DNA of 64,000 bases from Sulfurimonas sp. (GTDB lineage: Bacteria; Campylobacterota; Campylobacteria; Campylobacterales; Sulfurimonadaceae), in NCBI RefSeq assembly GCF_028714655.1, contig NZ_JAQTLY010000009.1, positions 35,246 through 99,245 on the forward strand. The letters run 5' to 3'. Both the position numbers and the translations under genes were made by a program. The notes below the pieces were generated by a model. The model was given only the letters and a program-made list of their open reading frames with translations, did no database searches and was not told where the DNA came from. This document shows, piece after piece, positions 59,401-64,000 of the stretch (the stretch's first letter is position 1; each line of letters starts with the position of its first letter).

Positions 59401-61190
59401 TCGGCGAATATAGAGCGGCGTTAGAGGCGGATAGGATGGCGTTAGAGAAATTAAAAGCCGACAATAAGAGCAAGGGCATCTCTAATAAGGATGTTCGGGC
59501 GTTTAGCGGTTTTTTGATTGAACTTAGTGGAAAGAGTTATAATAATAGAGAAGATGCGGGAGCTACTATTGTAGTGGCGGGGCGTGATTTGCTTAAGAGC
59601 GGCAAAGAGAGTGTCTCTCTTGGGCGGTTTGCGGAGTTTGATTTGAGTGTTTCTAAATACTCCAAATTTGACAATACTTTTGCGGCGCTTACTTTGGAAG
59701 GAGCTAGTGGAGAGTATTCCGTTAAATTTACACCTAATGAGCAGAGTGCGGGCGGGCTTAGCACTAAACTTGCGAATAAGCTTGAAGAGATTGGTTTTGG
59801 ATACGAGAGCTTGTTAAAATATAATGAGAAAATCTTAAAAGAGCTTCCTGAATTAGAGAAGATGAGCAAGGAATTTCCAAAAGAGGCTGAACTTGCTCTT
59901 TTGAAAAAGCGATATAAGGTTGTTATTGAAGAGCTTAAGAGTCTTGATAAAAATAAGAATGTGGCGGAAGTGGCAGGGGTAAAGAGCGAGGCTGGCTATG
60001 GACCGGCGGTTAATGATTGGGTTGATTTTGATAAAACGGTTTTGACTGCGGATATTTTACGAAGCAAGAGAGTTGATTCGGATATTTTGGAACAAATTAA
60101 ATACCGCTTTGTCGGAAAATGTCTCGTTCTTGATGAGCAGATGGAGAGATCTGATTATCTGAAGTTTGAAAAAATCTTCAAGGTGTTTGGCGGGGAGTGG
60201 GATAAGAGATTAAATGCCGTCGTCTTTAGTGACGACGGGCTGAATAGGATAAAGGATGTTTTTGGGGATGAGGGGGTTAGCGATAAGCAATCACCGTCTA
60301 TTTTTGTAAATAATAAAAATATTAAAATAGAGATTGACGAAAGAGTTGATGATTTAATTCTTGGTTATCTAAAACAAGATTTGGATGAGGCAAAAAATTA
60401 TAAATATAGTGAGAACAATCTTGAAAAACTTATTGTTTCTTATCTTGAGAAGTTCAAGCAACAAATTGAGCTTATTAGGTCTAAAGACTTAAGCAAAGAT
60501 GTAGAGCATAGTAAAGAGCTATATGTGTTGCTAAGCAACTCTGTAAACGAGCGTACCCGACTTATTTTTAAGAAAATAAGCGGGTTGGATTTGGGCAAAA
60601 CACAAAAAGAGGGTAAAGCGGTATTTGAATCTTATTTTGGGACGGTTTTGAATGAAGTAGCTGAAAAAGAAAAAAAAGATGAGGGTGAAAAAATTGCGGA
60701 AGAGAAAAATTTAGAGACCAAAAAAGAAAAATTATATTTTTCACATGAAATTTTTGATACTGAAAAAATTATGCTCTTGAGTCCGATGGAGAGAGGTAGA
60801 ATTAAAAAAAGTTTGGATGTTTCTTTTAATTTTAGAGAGGGTGGCGTGATGAGCCTTAAAGAGAAACTTGAAAGTGTATCGGGTATAGAAAAAGAGATGA
60901 CTGACAACACTCATAAATGGAATCGAAGTAAATATAATCAAATGGACGGGGATGAGCAAAGGGAGTATGATAAAAAGTTAAAAGTCGGGCGTACTTTTTA
61001 CGCCGGCGGATACGAAGTTCCCAAAATCGTTTTTAATGCTTTGGATGTAAAAGATGTAACTAGTGTTGAATTATTGAGAGGCGAGAGTATTGAGAGCGAG
61101 CCGAGTGCAGAAGAGATTAAAGTCGCGCTTGGTACTTTGGCTGCAAGGGCAGATGAGATGAAGAGAGCTGGTGAGTTGAAGGTTGGTTAA
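50448..61190 (+). CDS. Giant polyvalent protein: GNAT + N6-adenine methylase + SNF2 helicase, shared C-tail
   Basis: 3580 residues in one frame. A helical N-terminal part is followed by a GNAT acetyltransferase near 1050-1110 (SLEIKPSLQKSGFGSALVKE). An N6-adenine methyltransferase lies near 1530-1700: motif I VLEPSVGVGNF at about 1558 and catalytic NPPY at about 1626. An SNF2-type helicase spans about 2230-2820: Walker A HTVGSGKTF near 2251, VDEFHEF near 2413, LTGTPISN, then STSKMGSGMNVQ and QREGRIIRQGN near 2805. Coiled coils follow, and then the shared tail (SEPSAEEIKVAL, then AARADEM, then ELKVG). This matches DarB/Snf2-MTase polyvalent proteins of phages and conjugative elements, thought to protect DNA from restriction after entry. 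The methylase and helicase motifs are seen; delivery is inference. Confidence 0.92.
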   Translation: MEEIQQLINISRDNYKLIRQIGLDFEAVEAAELDYFRALLLGNGSYNAKKFEIWCENNNLSDFFDSVQKDVAYLKKINVLTSSNGVDFQFRSARVKNTLLSYQKKSIEKNTQLIALLDSVKDDKIYRSLTRDQVSRFEKEILSSKERVEKFLSYSSMLGVNDFNNSVVSYLACVDNKIEPSLVKSREEWLNLDIRGRGVEISPKAAAIRVLEPLVLGGKLVGYKPVDLFDISQTNLSKEDISFFSGFSDEEILKRVRDSVASSRVISEIVDANKVELDGSLQNVIAKLGGSLADHYLLSEDERSIFVYTFTKSLGVESSLSVSDLDGIKNRIKSALSTLNLVNNELLLGDVRSKHILKDNLYFNLGKKDSENLSSGEIEKRVEMRDETEYRLGLDFPKINLRGSYQIAKEILDNEDISFETNFESLFAVTKKLNIKSGDFKGKSFVVEDSLNDDELKEFVAREFLQKLVEERLSKQTIKRINNEFTRDSELFSRKYSDDTRRLYDERRFEKSSQNGERGDSSSVSVPQSGSGDGYAEQPDRAGVQGERGVGDSILRDDLHEVAELSDSEANKIHNKFKKFIKELGEDIPVLNSTGLHNILHGEHEFIKIYATKSVDDHIKVVDFDMFGVRYSGQTLAEFSQAILSSDAFEIYKKEWLISDNDKEAIIKATGELGLTPEFSDETYKKMFSVSRKEAIGDTNSVLTLKLSDESGVMGVIEQMKSFRNRYPLLKSAKDVGVVSDKYRYLFENAVFGEFKHTQTREILNTMTLGIKLSKDEFKEFNKYLSQNKMGYYSRIAKSFIMTDGKILDAYKKEQRAGGLEATSLDGADESVASIAVDSNNKKESKREPSADLIRNAEFIKSKTGLDYAIRHHQNATFLTDRVEFEFSDGGRGYSLLLPINDKAAWSVKERWLRSDMNRKRFIESINETLEKERGVSERTTAVSAVGDKGLQPELKLTLQVDIPELGVKKGDVITHNGETANTFKFITPSGKAAYVSVGLGKTHDEVAQKYFAIDAKDYSKYKRGGLAKDVETSKNEELVSLSNESGQLYGSINLKDKVAKISSLEIKPSLQKSGFGSALVKEFEERCLAAKITDVRIDAYKKSLEFWKKIGFSVSSNPQIIDGHIQDYYDGSKVLFSNIYLGFANRLEAAQSKKAVTDLYYELKENYVSNSEFNEAEYEDIKKKVDEKLEQLDEKMKNSHLESIASLKSQGNRDYLNLLSDYNLKYEENILDSDIVMERKEGEKESLFQESHFKYEISADRNLVTVSNLKDFYLSKEIESKFINRQVQWEIFSNKYIFNLNDEAHVALLRDELGILADAKEEVFQEANQSESTLLINSLIEFAKANSITVRKSKNGTFFYYGEKVEKNKFNIDDAGKIKKSNGTEFDYRYRSYFSNEEKNPFAVQDVLDEFELWIKESKKEVNKTDNLQKNIAVSEVDNFTIESDISLGGAKTKFKNYLAGVEVLRKVEAGEEISKEDRIALSKMPGVGTIAQAFPRSDGSVAQGWESAAIELKEALSDAEYKQAQRATLDAYYTDENIIKAMWSGIERFGFKGGSVLEPSVGVGNFFGYMPKSLKPNTQLLGIELDKTTSKVAQILYPKAKIYNVGFEKFQLLGGQKASLVIGNPPYGAHKISDKTNAELDGKNIHNYFMGKAIDSLEDGGVMAMVVSSSFLDSSDVSTRAYIGKSANLIGAIRLPKGSFGNANTEIVTDIVFLQKRDLGMESNLDDWLYIGEVNETPINKYYEKNQERLLGIWGKYGTMYRGDEPGLVAREGQDTQGLLDSAIEDLPRFIMSHKDNALAAKMADLSDKKIESNARINSYFINDDKIYKRLGDVNGEAVVEEVTTRTDSKGNEALLSESDILRIKGMISIAAVATELRVKQLDEDAADEVIEAKRDELNDTYDKFVKEFGFLSRGSNSRLFEDDVNAPFLLALEKKYDKGVSSAVAKKNGINAVRESASKADIFFKRTQTPYRAPVSAKSFEDALSVCLGEKTYVDIHYMSLLLKKDEKEVETYLSDDGFIFDDPNEGWVTKETYLSGNVKEKYSQTNIPRNLEALESVLPEDIPAIDISVSCGAGWLPAKDVKDFVTEITGDEGKFACFYTPLNAAWNLGDLRASSRKAEEYGTQRKSVDDVLLAALNNRQLTVYDTIGSGSDAKKVVNQDDTTAANNKVDLVKERWSEWIWESAERRERLGRMYNDKFNVYAKREFDGSHLKLSGKVDDSVIEFRPHQKNGVWRALQSGRALLDHTVGSGKTFTGVASAMELKRTAKANKPLVVVPKHLVSQWAKEWLELYPNANLLVPTEKDFTPSRRKLLMSRIATGEYDGIIISHSHLGKIENDRDFEIRFIESQIQEIKDAINALRLEDGRHGMTAKQWQLTQDKLEYKLSGLINKSKDDNISFLELGIDAMIVDEFHEFKNLGFHTSLQRLAKGLGNPAGSQKAFDMYIKTQSLLEKTGNKNLIVLTGTPISNSIAEMFTIKRYLAADELKAQGLSHFDAWVKQYAEIKTDWELTASTQYKLATRLSKFKNMPELIGAYSTFADVVNIDMVKKQLAKEGKTLDLPTVKDGKPNNMIVERSEEQAQFIGVKDEKGFYGENSLVYRSENLPKGKPKKGDDNMLVIMGHARKASLDMRLINDSYGDFEGSKVNRSIEDMLGIYKKWEILKGVQLVFCDLSTPKGAVADERAKIQELIAKADSGDERAIEELDKISADDLDALDSKFSVYDDIRSKLIANGVREDEIAFIHDAKTPLQKEELFAKVNGGKIRFLLGSTSKMGSGMNVQKRLVGLHHLDVPWRPSDLEQREGRIIRQGNLLFSLYKAIKESGYSLAALKDNEKFKAVSEELGIKDVAIEKIIADAKEHGGDFEVEINRYATKNTLDSGLWEKIEAKAKFIAQIRSGEIKDREVEDITGEAANAAEMKAAASGNPFMVEEMKLKTDISKLEAIKKNFNRGLYDREARIAYYQKGVDSFENDKVAFEQDMGKVGEYRAALEADRMALEKLKADNKSKGISNKDVRAFSGFLIELSGKSYNNREDAGATIVVAGRDLLKSGKESVSLGRFAEFDLSVSKYSKFDNTFAALTLEGASGEYSVKFTPNEQSAGGLSTKLANKLEEIGFGYESLLKYNEKILKELPELEKMSKEFPKEAELALLKKRYKVVIEELKSLDKNKNVAEVAGVKSEAGYGPAVNDWVDFDKTVLTADILRSKRVDSDILEQIKYRFVGKCLVLDEQMERSDYLKFEKIFKVFGGEWDKRLNAVVFSDDGLNRIKDVFGDEGVSDKQSPSIFVNNKNIKIEIDERVDDLILGYLKQDLDEAKNYKYSENNLEKLIVSYLEKFKQQIELIRSKDLSKDVEHSKELYVLLSNSVNERTRLIFKKISGLDLGKTQKEGKAVFESYFGTVLNEVAEKEKKDEGEKIAEEKNLETKKEKLYFSHEIFDTEKIMLLSPMERGRIKKSLDVSFNFREGGVMSLKEKLESVSGIEKEMTDNTHKWNRSKYNQMDGDEQREYDKKLKVGRTFYAGGYEVPKIVFNALDVKDVTSVELLRGESIESEPSAEEIKVALGTLAARADEMKRAGELKVG

Positions 61191-61222
61191 TCGGCGTTTT
61201 TTTGCCGATTAACTTTTTTTAA
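61186..61222. terminator. Bidirectional terminator between convergent genes
   Basis: GTTAATCGGC (61186-61195) pairs perfectly with GCCGATTAAC (61204-61213), with an eight-base loop and a T-run after it on the + strand. On the - strand the A-run (61214-61226 read in reverse) precedes the stem, so termination is strongest for the giant gene. Confidence 0.85.
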
Positions 61223-61545
61223 AAAGATGGGAGTTTTTTTGGTTTCTCTCTTGAGGTTGTTACCTCTCTTGTCTCTTGCTCTAGCTTGAATAGAATTTTT
61301 CTGGCTTCTATTATTTTCTCCATATAAACATCATTACTTTTTTTAATAAGCGGTTTTTGGGCTTTTAGAGCATCTATATTGTCTTCTACGCTCTTGTTTA
61401 AATTTTCAAGACTGTTCTTAATCGGCACAAGGTTTTGACCTACTATGTGAGTTGTGATTGACTGGAACGCGCTTGTTAGTTGTGGGGCGCAGACGCAAGC
61501 GTTTAAGGATGCGGCGGTTAAGATAATAGCGATTATTTTTTTCAT
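61219..61545 (-). CDS. Small lipoprotein
   Basis: 108 residues. Lipoprotein signal MKKIIAIILTAASLNACVCA with Cys17 in LNAC. The mature part is a Lys/Glu/Asn helix (about 40-105). It overlaps the upstream exported-protein gene by four bases. The lipoprotein plus exported helical protein pair resembles TrbK/TrbJ of conjugation systems and the pair at 32411-33009 in this window. Entry exclusion is one possible function (inference). Confidence 0.68.
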   Translation of the reverse strand: MKKIIAIILTAASLNACVCAPQLTSAFQSITTHIVGQNLVPIKNSLENLNKSVEDNIDALKAQKPLIKKSNDVYMEKIIEARKILFKLEQETREVTTSREKPKKLPSF

Positions 61546-62177
61546 TTTAGTTTTTCCATTTGTACTATTTTAGATTGTGTGAAGTTTATTTTTTTATGTA
61601 AAAGGAGATCTTCTCGGTAGAGGATTAAGAGTCGCGCTTTAGCTATAGTCTGGGCGGCGAGTTTTTGGTTTATGTTTGCTTGGAGAGAGATAAGCGTTGT
61701 TATCTTCTCTTTTGAGCTGTTTCCTCCTGATATTGAAGAAATTGATTGTGTGCTTAAATTTGATAGTGAATTTAAGTTTGCGGCACTTAAATTTGAGAGA
61801 TTCATATTGGATAGGTTTTCAAGACCTTGGGTAATGTTCTGTGTTAGTTCTGTAGCTTGGGTTTGAACATTGTTTAGCAAGTTGCCGACTTGTTCGGCGG
61901 CTTGCGTTACTTGGGTGTTGATTGCGGAAGAGGCGGCTTGTGAAATATTGGTGTTACCAAATATTTGAGCAAATGCTGTTTCGTTTATGGTTGATAGTTG
62001 GTCGGCAGGAAGATTTAATATTTGGTTTGTCGTCATATTTCTATAGTCGAATGACGGGACTTGTGGTGGGGCTGATGGCTGAGTCGTTCGGGTAGCGTTT
62101 ATGTCGGCTGAGAGCAGAGAGGATAGGAAAGCGATAGAGATGATGGATAGTGTTTTTAAGCTGTAATAGGGTTTCAT
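61542..62177 (-). CDS. Exported Asn/Ser/Thr/Gln-rich helical protein
   Basis: 211 residues from the ATG at 62177, after AAAAAAGGC; an upstream in-frame TTG at 62216 gives a basic extension and is less likely. The signal peptide is TLSIISIAFLSSLLSA. The mature middle is rich in Asn, Leu, Ser and Gln (NLSNMNLSNLSAANLNSLSN), with low-complexity repeats, and ends in a Lys-rich helix. VirB5/TrbJ-like tip proteins have a similar helical composition. Driven by shared promoter copy 15. Confidence 0.65.
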   Translation of the reverse strand: MKPYYSLKTLSIISIAFLSSLLSADINATRTTQPSAPPQVPSFDYRNMTTNQILNLPADQLSTINETAFAQIFGNTNISQAASSAINTQVTQAAEQVGNLLNNVQTQATELTQNITQGLENLSNMNLSNLSAANLNSLSNLSTQSISSISGGNSSKEKITTLISLQANINQKLAAQTIAKARLLILYREDLLLHKKINFTQSKIVQMEKLK

Positions 62178-62223
62178 CGCTTTGCCTTTTTTGTTTTTGC
62201 GGTTTTTGGTAATCAATTGTTTT

Positions 62224-62248
62224 ATTTTAATAAAAGTATAATAAATCT
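62224..62248 (-). promoter_or_regulatory. Shared element promoter, copy 15 (only copy on - strand)
   Basis: Reading on the - strand: GATTTATTATACT-T-TTATTAAAAT, 46 bp upstream of the ATG at 62177. Its inverted orientation matches the only - strand operon that belongs to the transfer set. Confidence 0.75.
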
Positions 62249-62353
62249 CGCCTTAAGCGGTGCGAGGTATTTTTATTTTTTAAGTTAAGTAGCTAGTATT
62301 ACCTAGAAAAATGGTTGGCTTCGCTATGGCGAAAAATATCTTTGAAAGCTGTT

Positions 62354-63457
62354 TTAGGATACGAAATATTTTTGAGAGATATTTTTGTAAGCAAATCTTG
62401 CTTTTTCCATTTCAAGAACCGCATAGCGCTGTGTTGATTGAATATTTGCATGACCGAGTATTTTAGCGGTTATTTCTAGCGAATAACCGCTATTAACCAT
62501 CAGGAATCCGACGAGGTGACGGATGGAGTGGATGTTGAAGTTGGGAAGGCTAAGATCTTTTCGTAGTTTTTTGTGTTGTTTAAAAAAGCTTGTGTAAGTT
62601 ACCGGCTTTTGGGTTTTTTGATTCTCGAATACAAAGCGACTGTCAAGGTTTTGTTCACGGAGCAACTTGAGTGCTTGAATTTGGAACTCCTCAAGATGGA
62701 AGTGTTGGTTCTTTCTAGTCTTGGTCTTGGAGTAATGCAGGTGGTATATTTTCTGCGTAAAACATATATTGCCCCACTCTAATGTTAGGACTTCATTTAT
62801 TCTCCTTCCCTGTAAAAGCATAAGATAGATAGTTCTGTATATTTTGTTTTCTATCCCAAAGATGTATTTAATAAACTTGTTTACATCTTTGCGGGGCATA
62901 GAAAAGTATTTTTTATTATCATATTTTGGCATAACGAGCGTTGCCGCCGGATTGTATTTGTAGATGCCATTATCCTGTAAGTAAAGATAGAACTTTCTGA
63001 ATGCCGAGACTATTTTTTCTACTGTAGCCGGACGGCGGTAGGTAAGCAAATGATTAATATACTCCTGAAGGTCGTTTTTAGTAACACTTCTTATATCTTT
63101 GCCTCGATAGTCGTTAAAAATATACCTGTTGTAGATAGACTTGTAGTTCTTATTTGTTTTGCTAGCGAGAAGTGCTTCTCTGAATGCTATGAATTGTAAA
63201 AAGAGCTTTGGGATGTACAACTCACTTTCGCTATATCTTTCTGCGGCAGCGGCAAGCTCATGGGACGATATGAGTTCAAGTCTTCTTTTATAAGCGTCGT
63301 ACTCGCTCATGCCGTCGTTTTCGTAGCCTATTATCTGCGCCTTAGTCTTTTTATTAACGGTAAAGCGCGCTATAAATGCAGTGCCTCTTTTGGTTTCTTT
63401 TTTGTAAATGCCTTTGAAGCTGGTTTTTTTGGATAGTGACAATAAAGAGTTACTCAA
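62354..63457 (-). CDS. Tyrosine recombinase/integrase
   Basis: 367 residues, TTG start after AAGG. An N-terminal SAM-like core-binding domain (about 85-180) and a catalytic domain follow. The active-site residues are Arg in QGRRINEVL near 217, Lys in the beta hairpin region, HSIRH near 306, LGHANIQST near 333, and the nucleophile Tyr in QRYAVL near 342. The full catalytic set is present. It could integrate the element or resolve plasmid dimers. It follows the XRE gene by 25 bp, and the two may be co-transcribed. Confidence 0.92.
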   Translation of the reverse strand: MSNSLLSLSKKTSFKGIYKKETKRGTAFIARFTVNKKTKAQIIGYENDGMSEYDAYKRRLELISSHELAAAAERYSESELYIPKLFLQFIAFREALLASKTNKNYKSIYNRYIFNDYRGKDIRSVTKNDLQEYINHLLTYRRPATVEKIVSAFRKFYLYLQDNGIYKYNPAATLVMPKYDNKKYFSMPRKDVNKFIKYIFGIENKIYRTIYLMLLQGRRINEVLTLEWGNICFTQKIYHLHYSKTKTRKNQHFHLEEFQIQALKLLREQNLDSRFVFENQKTQKPVTYTSFFKQHKKLRKDLSLPNFNIHSIRHLVGFLMVNSGYSLEITAKILGHANIQSTQRYAVLEMEKARFAYKNISQKYFVS

Positions 63458-63482
63458 TTTGAAGCCTTGTTGTTACTGAAAT

Positions 63483-63776
63483 TTAAAATGTTAACTCTTT
63501 ATTTAAGCAGTTTTGGGCTTGGGGAATAAAGTTGCAGATGCAAATATCTAAGCTTTTGGCGATAAGGTAAAGATGTTCTAGGTTAAAGTGTTTATTTTCT
63601 CGATTTGCTTCGGCATTGCCGAAAAAAGTAGAAGATGAAAAACCTATATCCGTAGCAAGTTCCAGTTGAGAACGGTTTTTTGTTTTTCTGAAAAATCTTA
63701 CTCGGCTAGATATCTCCTTGTGAAGAAAGTCAATTTCGGCTTGAGTTGCTGTAAGGTTTTGTTTCACTATTAACAT
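63483..63776 (-). CDS. XRE-family HTH regulator
   Basis: 97 residues. The helix-turn-helix spans about 28-72: VRFFRKTKNRSQLELATDIG then SSSTFFGNAEANRENKHFNL, then EHLYLIAKSLDI, the classic XRE/Cro spacing. It ends with two Cys and a polar tail. It is the first gene of a unit with the recombinase. Its operator type would fit the TATCC-N7-GGATA palindromes at 22841 and 42308, as in HipB-like regulators; this link is inference. Confidence 0.85.
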   Translation of the reverse strand: MLIVKQNLTATQAEIDFLHKEISSRVRFFRKTKNRSQLELATDIGFSSSTFFGNAEANRENKHFNLEHLYLIAKSLDICICNFIPQAQNCLNKELTF

Positions 63777-63884
63777 CCCTATAGGTGTTTTGTTGGCGGA
63801 TTATATAGAAACATAAAATAATTAACTACAACCTATGCGGGAGATGTGGCGTGGTTGGTGTTGTATATAAAAAAATGAAGCGAC

Positions 63885-63950
63885 TCTGTTACGGGTAATA
63901 CGACGAATGCGATGCTGGATGCGATACCATGTGTAACAGATGGAGCATCG
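63885..63950. other. Interleaved inverted repeats upstream of the XRE gene
   Basis: TCTGTTAC (63885-63892) pairs with GTAACAGA (63933-63940), and CGATGC (63910-63915) with GCATCG (63945-63950). The two pairs interleave, which in RNA would form a pseudoknot and in DNA two alternative hairpins. The region from 63777 to 63884 shows nothing clear beyond promoter-like AT-rich sequence. Confidence 0.4.
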
Positions 63951-64000
63951 AATTGTTATGCAAATGCTACTGCTAAAAGCGTTGGAAAAGCGATTATTTC
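63912..64000 (+). CDS. Possible start of a gene cut by the window edge
   Basis: Open frame from ATG at 63912 reading MLDAIPCVTDGASNCYANAT and on to the edge; the frame is open from a stop at 63878. No ribosome binding site is visible, and the interleaved repeats overlap it, so it is uncertain. It does not join in frame to the gene at the window start. Confidence 0.25.
   Translation, partial: MLDAIPCVTDGASNCYANATAKSVGKAII

Noticed and set aside
1..64000. VirB4/TraU-type ATPase and prepilin peptidase
   Set aside because: No second large Walker-type secretion ATPase beyond the coupling protein and pilus ATPase, and no protein with the aspartyl peptidase GxGD pattern. They must lie outside or be absent.
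1..64000. A closed circle with joined window ends
   Set aside because: The open frame at the end (63912-64000) does not continue in frame with the one at the start, so the ends are not adjacent as given.
1..64000. Insertion sequences or transposases
   Set aside because: No DDE, HUH or serine transposase motifs, and no terminal inverted repeats flanking the A-rich cargo genes.

Overview
The window reads as the transfer and maintenance backbone of a low-GC (roughly 35-40 % by eye) conjugative element, either a plasmid or an integrative element. The host is probably a free-living member of the Campylobacterota. That guess rests on low GC, AT-rich promoters with a TATAAT-type -10 and no clear -35, and the style of the chemoreceptor and pilus genes; no rRNA or other taxonomic marker is present, so it is only moderately supported. 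Almost everything is on the + strand in tightly coupled operons with many ATGA or TGATG overlaps. Only the last 2.6 kb (61219-63776) is on the - strand. Both window edges cut through sequence that continues outside.

Layout. 1-3.5 kb: end of a polytopic membrane protein, a SHOCT membrane protein, a glycine-zipper lipoprotein and a membrane-anchored Mrr-like nuclease. 3.6-12 kb: a coiled-coil protein, an 883-residue repeat protein, a VirD4/TraG-type coupling ATPase fused to a SprT-like metallopeptidase domain, and membrane proteins. 12-16.5 kb: a CHC2/TOPRIM primase, a small membrane protein and a ParA-like ATPase pair. 16.8-27.8 kb: a type IVb pilus operon (lipoprotein secretin, TerB-like protein, prepilin, inner-membrane platform, assembly ATPase, minor prepilin), interrupted by an A-rich foreign-looking gene and a small HTH regulator. 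27.8-30.1 kb: a polyvalent protein with zincin and ADP-ribosyltransferase-type domains. 30.3-33.4 kb: a chemoreceptor and small exported proteins. 33.4-42.2 kb: SSB, a MobC/NikA-like relaxosome protein, a UvrD-like helicase, a secreted EndoG-like nuclease and acidic coiled-coil proteins. 42.4-49.5 kb: two acidic proteins, a type IA topoisomerase and small genes. 50.4-61.2 kb: one 3580-residue polyvalent protein with GNAT, N6-adenine methylase and SNF2-helicase domains. 61.2-63.8 kb: an exported protein and lipoprotein pair, a tyrosine recombinase and an XRE regulator.

Three element-wide signals tie these parts together. (1) A promoter element made of two TTATTATAAT-like decamers 11 bp apart occurs 15 times, each ahead of an operon. 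(2) Six inter-operon cassettes of nested hairpins share an outer stem whose base pairs covary between copies. (3) A C-terminal tail of about 25-35 residues (pattern PSxEEVRDTL, then AKRADEM, then GLKLG) recurs on five large unrelated proteins and more weakly on two others. The tail-bearing proteins include the methylase/helicase giant and the zincin/ART protein. I infer that the tail is a secretion signal read by the coupling protein, and that these proteins travel with the DNA to protect it in the recipient. This is the most promising undescribed system here.

Not seen in the window: a relaxase, a VirB4/TraU ATPase, a prepilin peptidase, oriT, tRNAs, a CRISPR array or insertion sequences.
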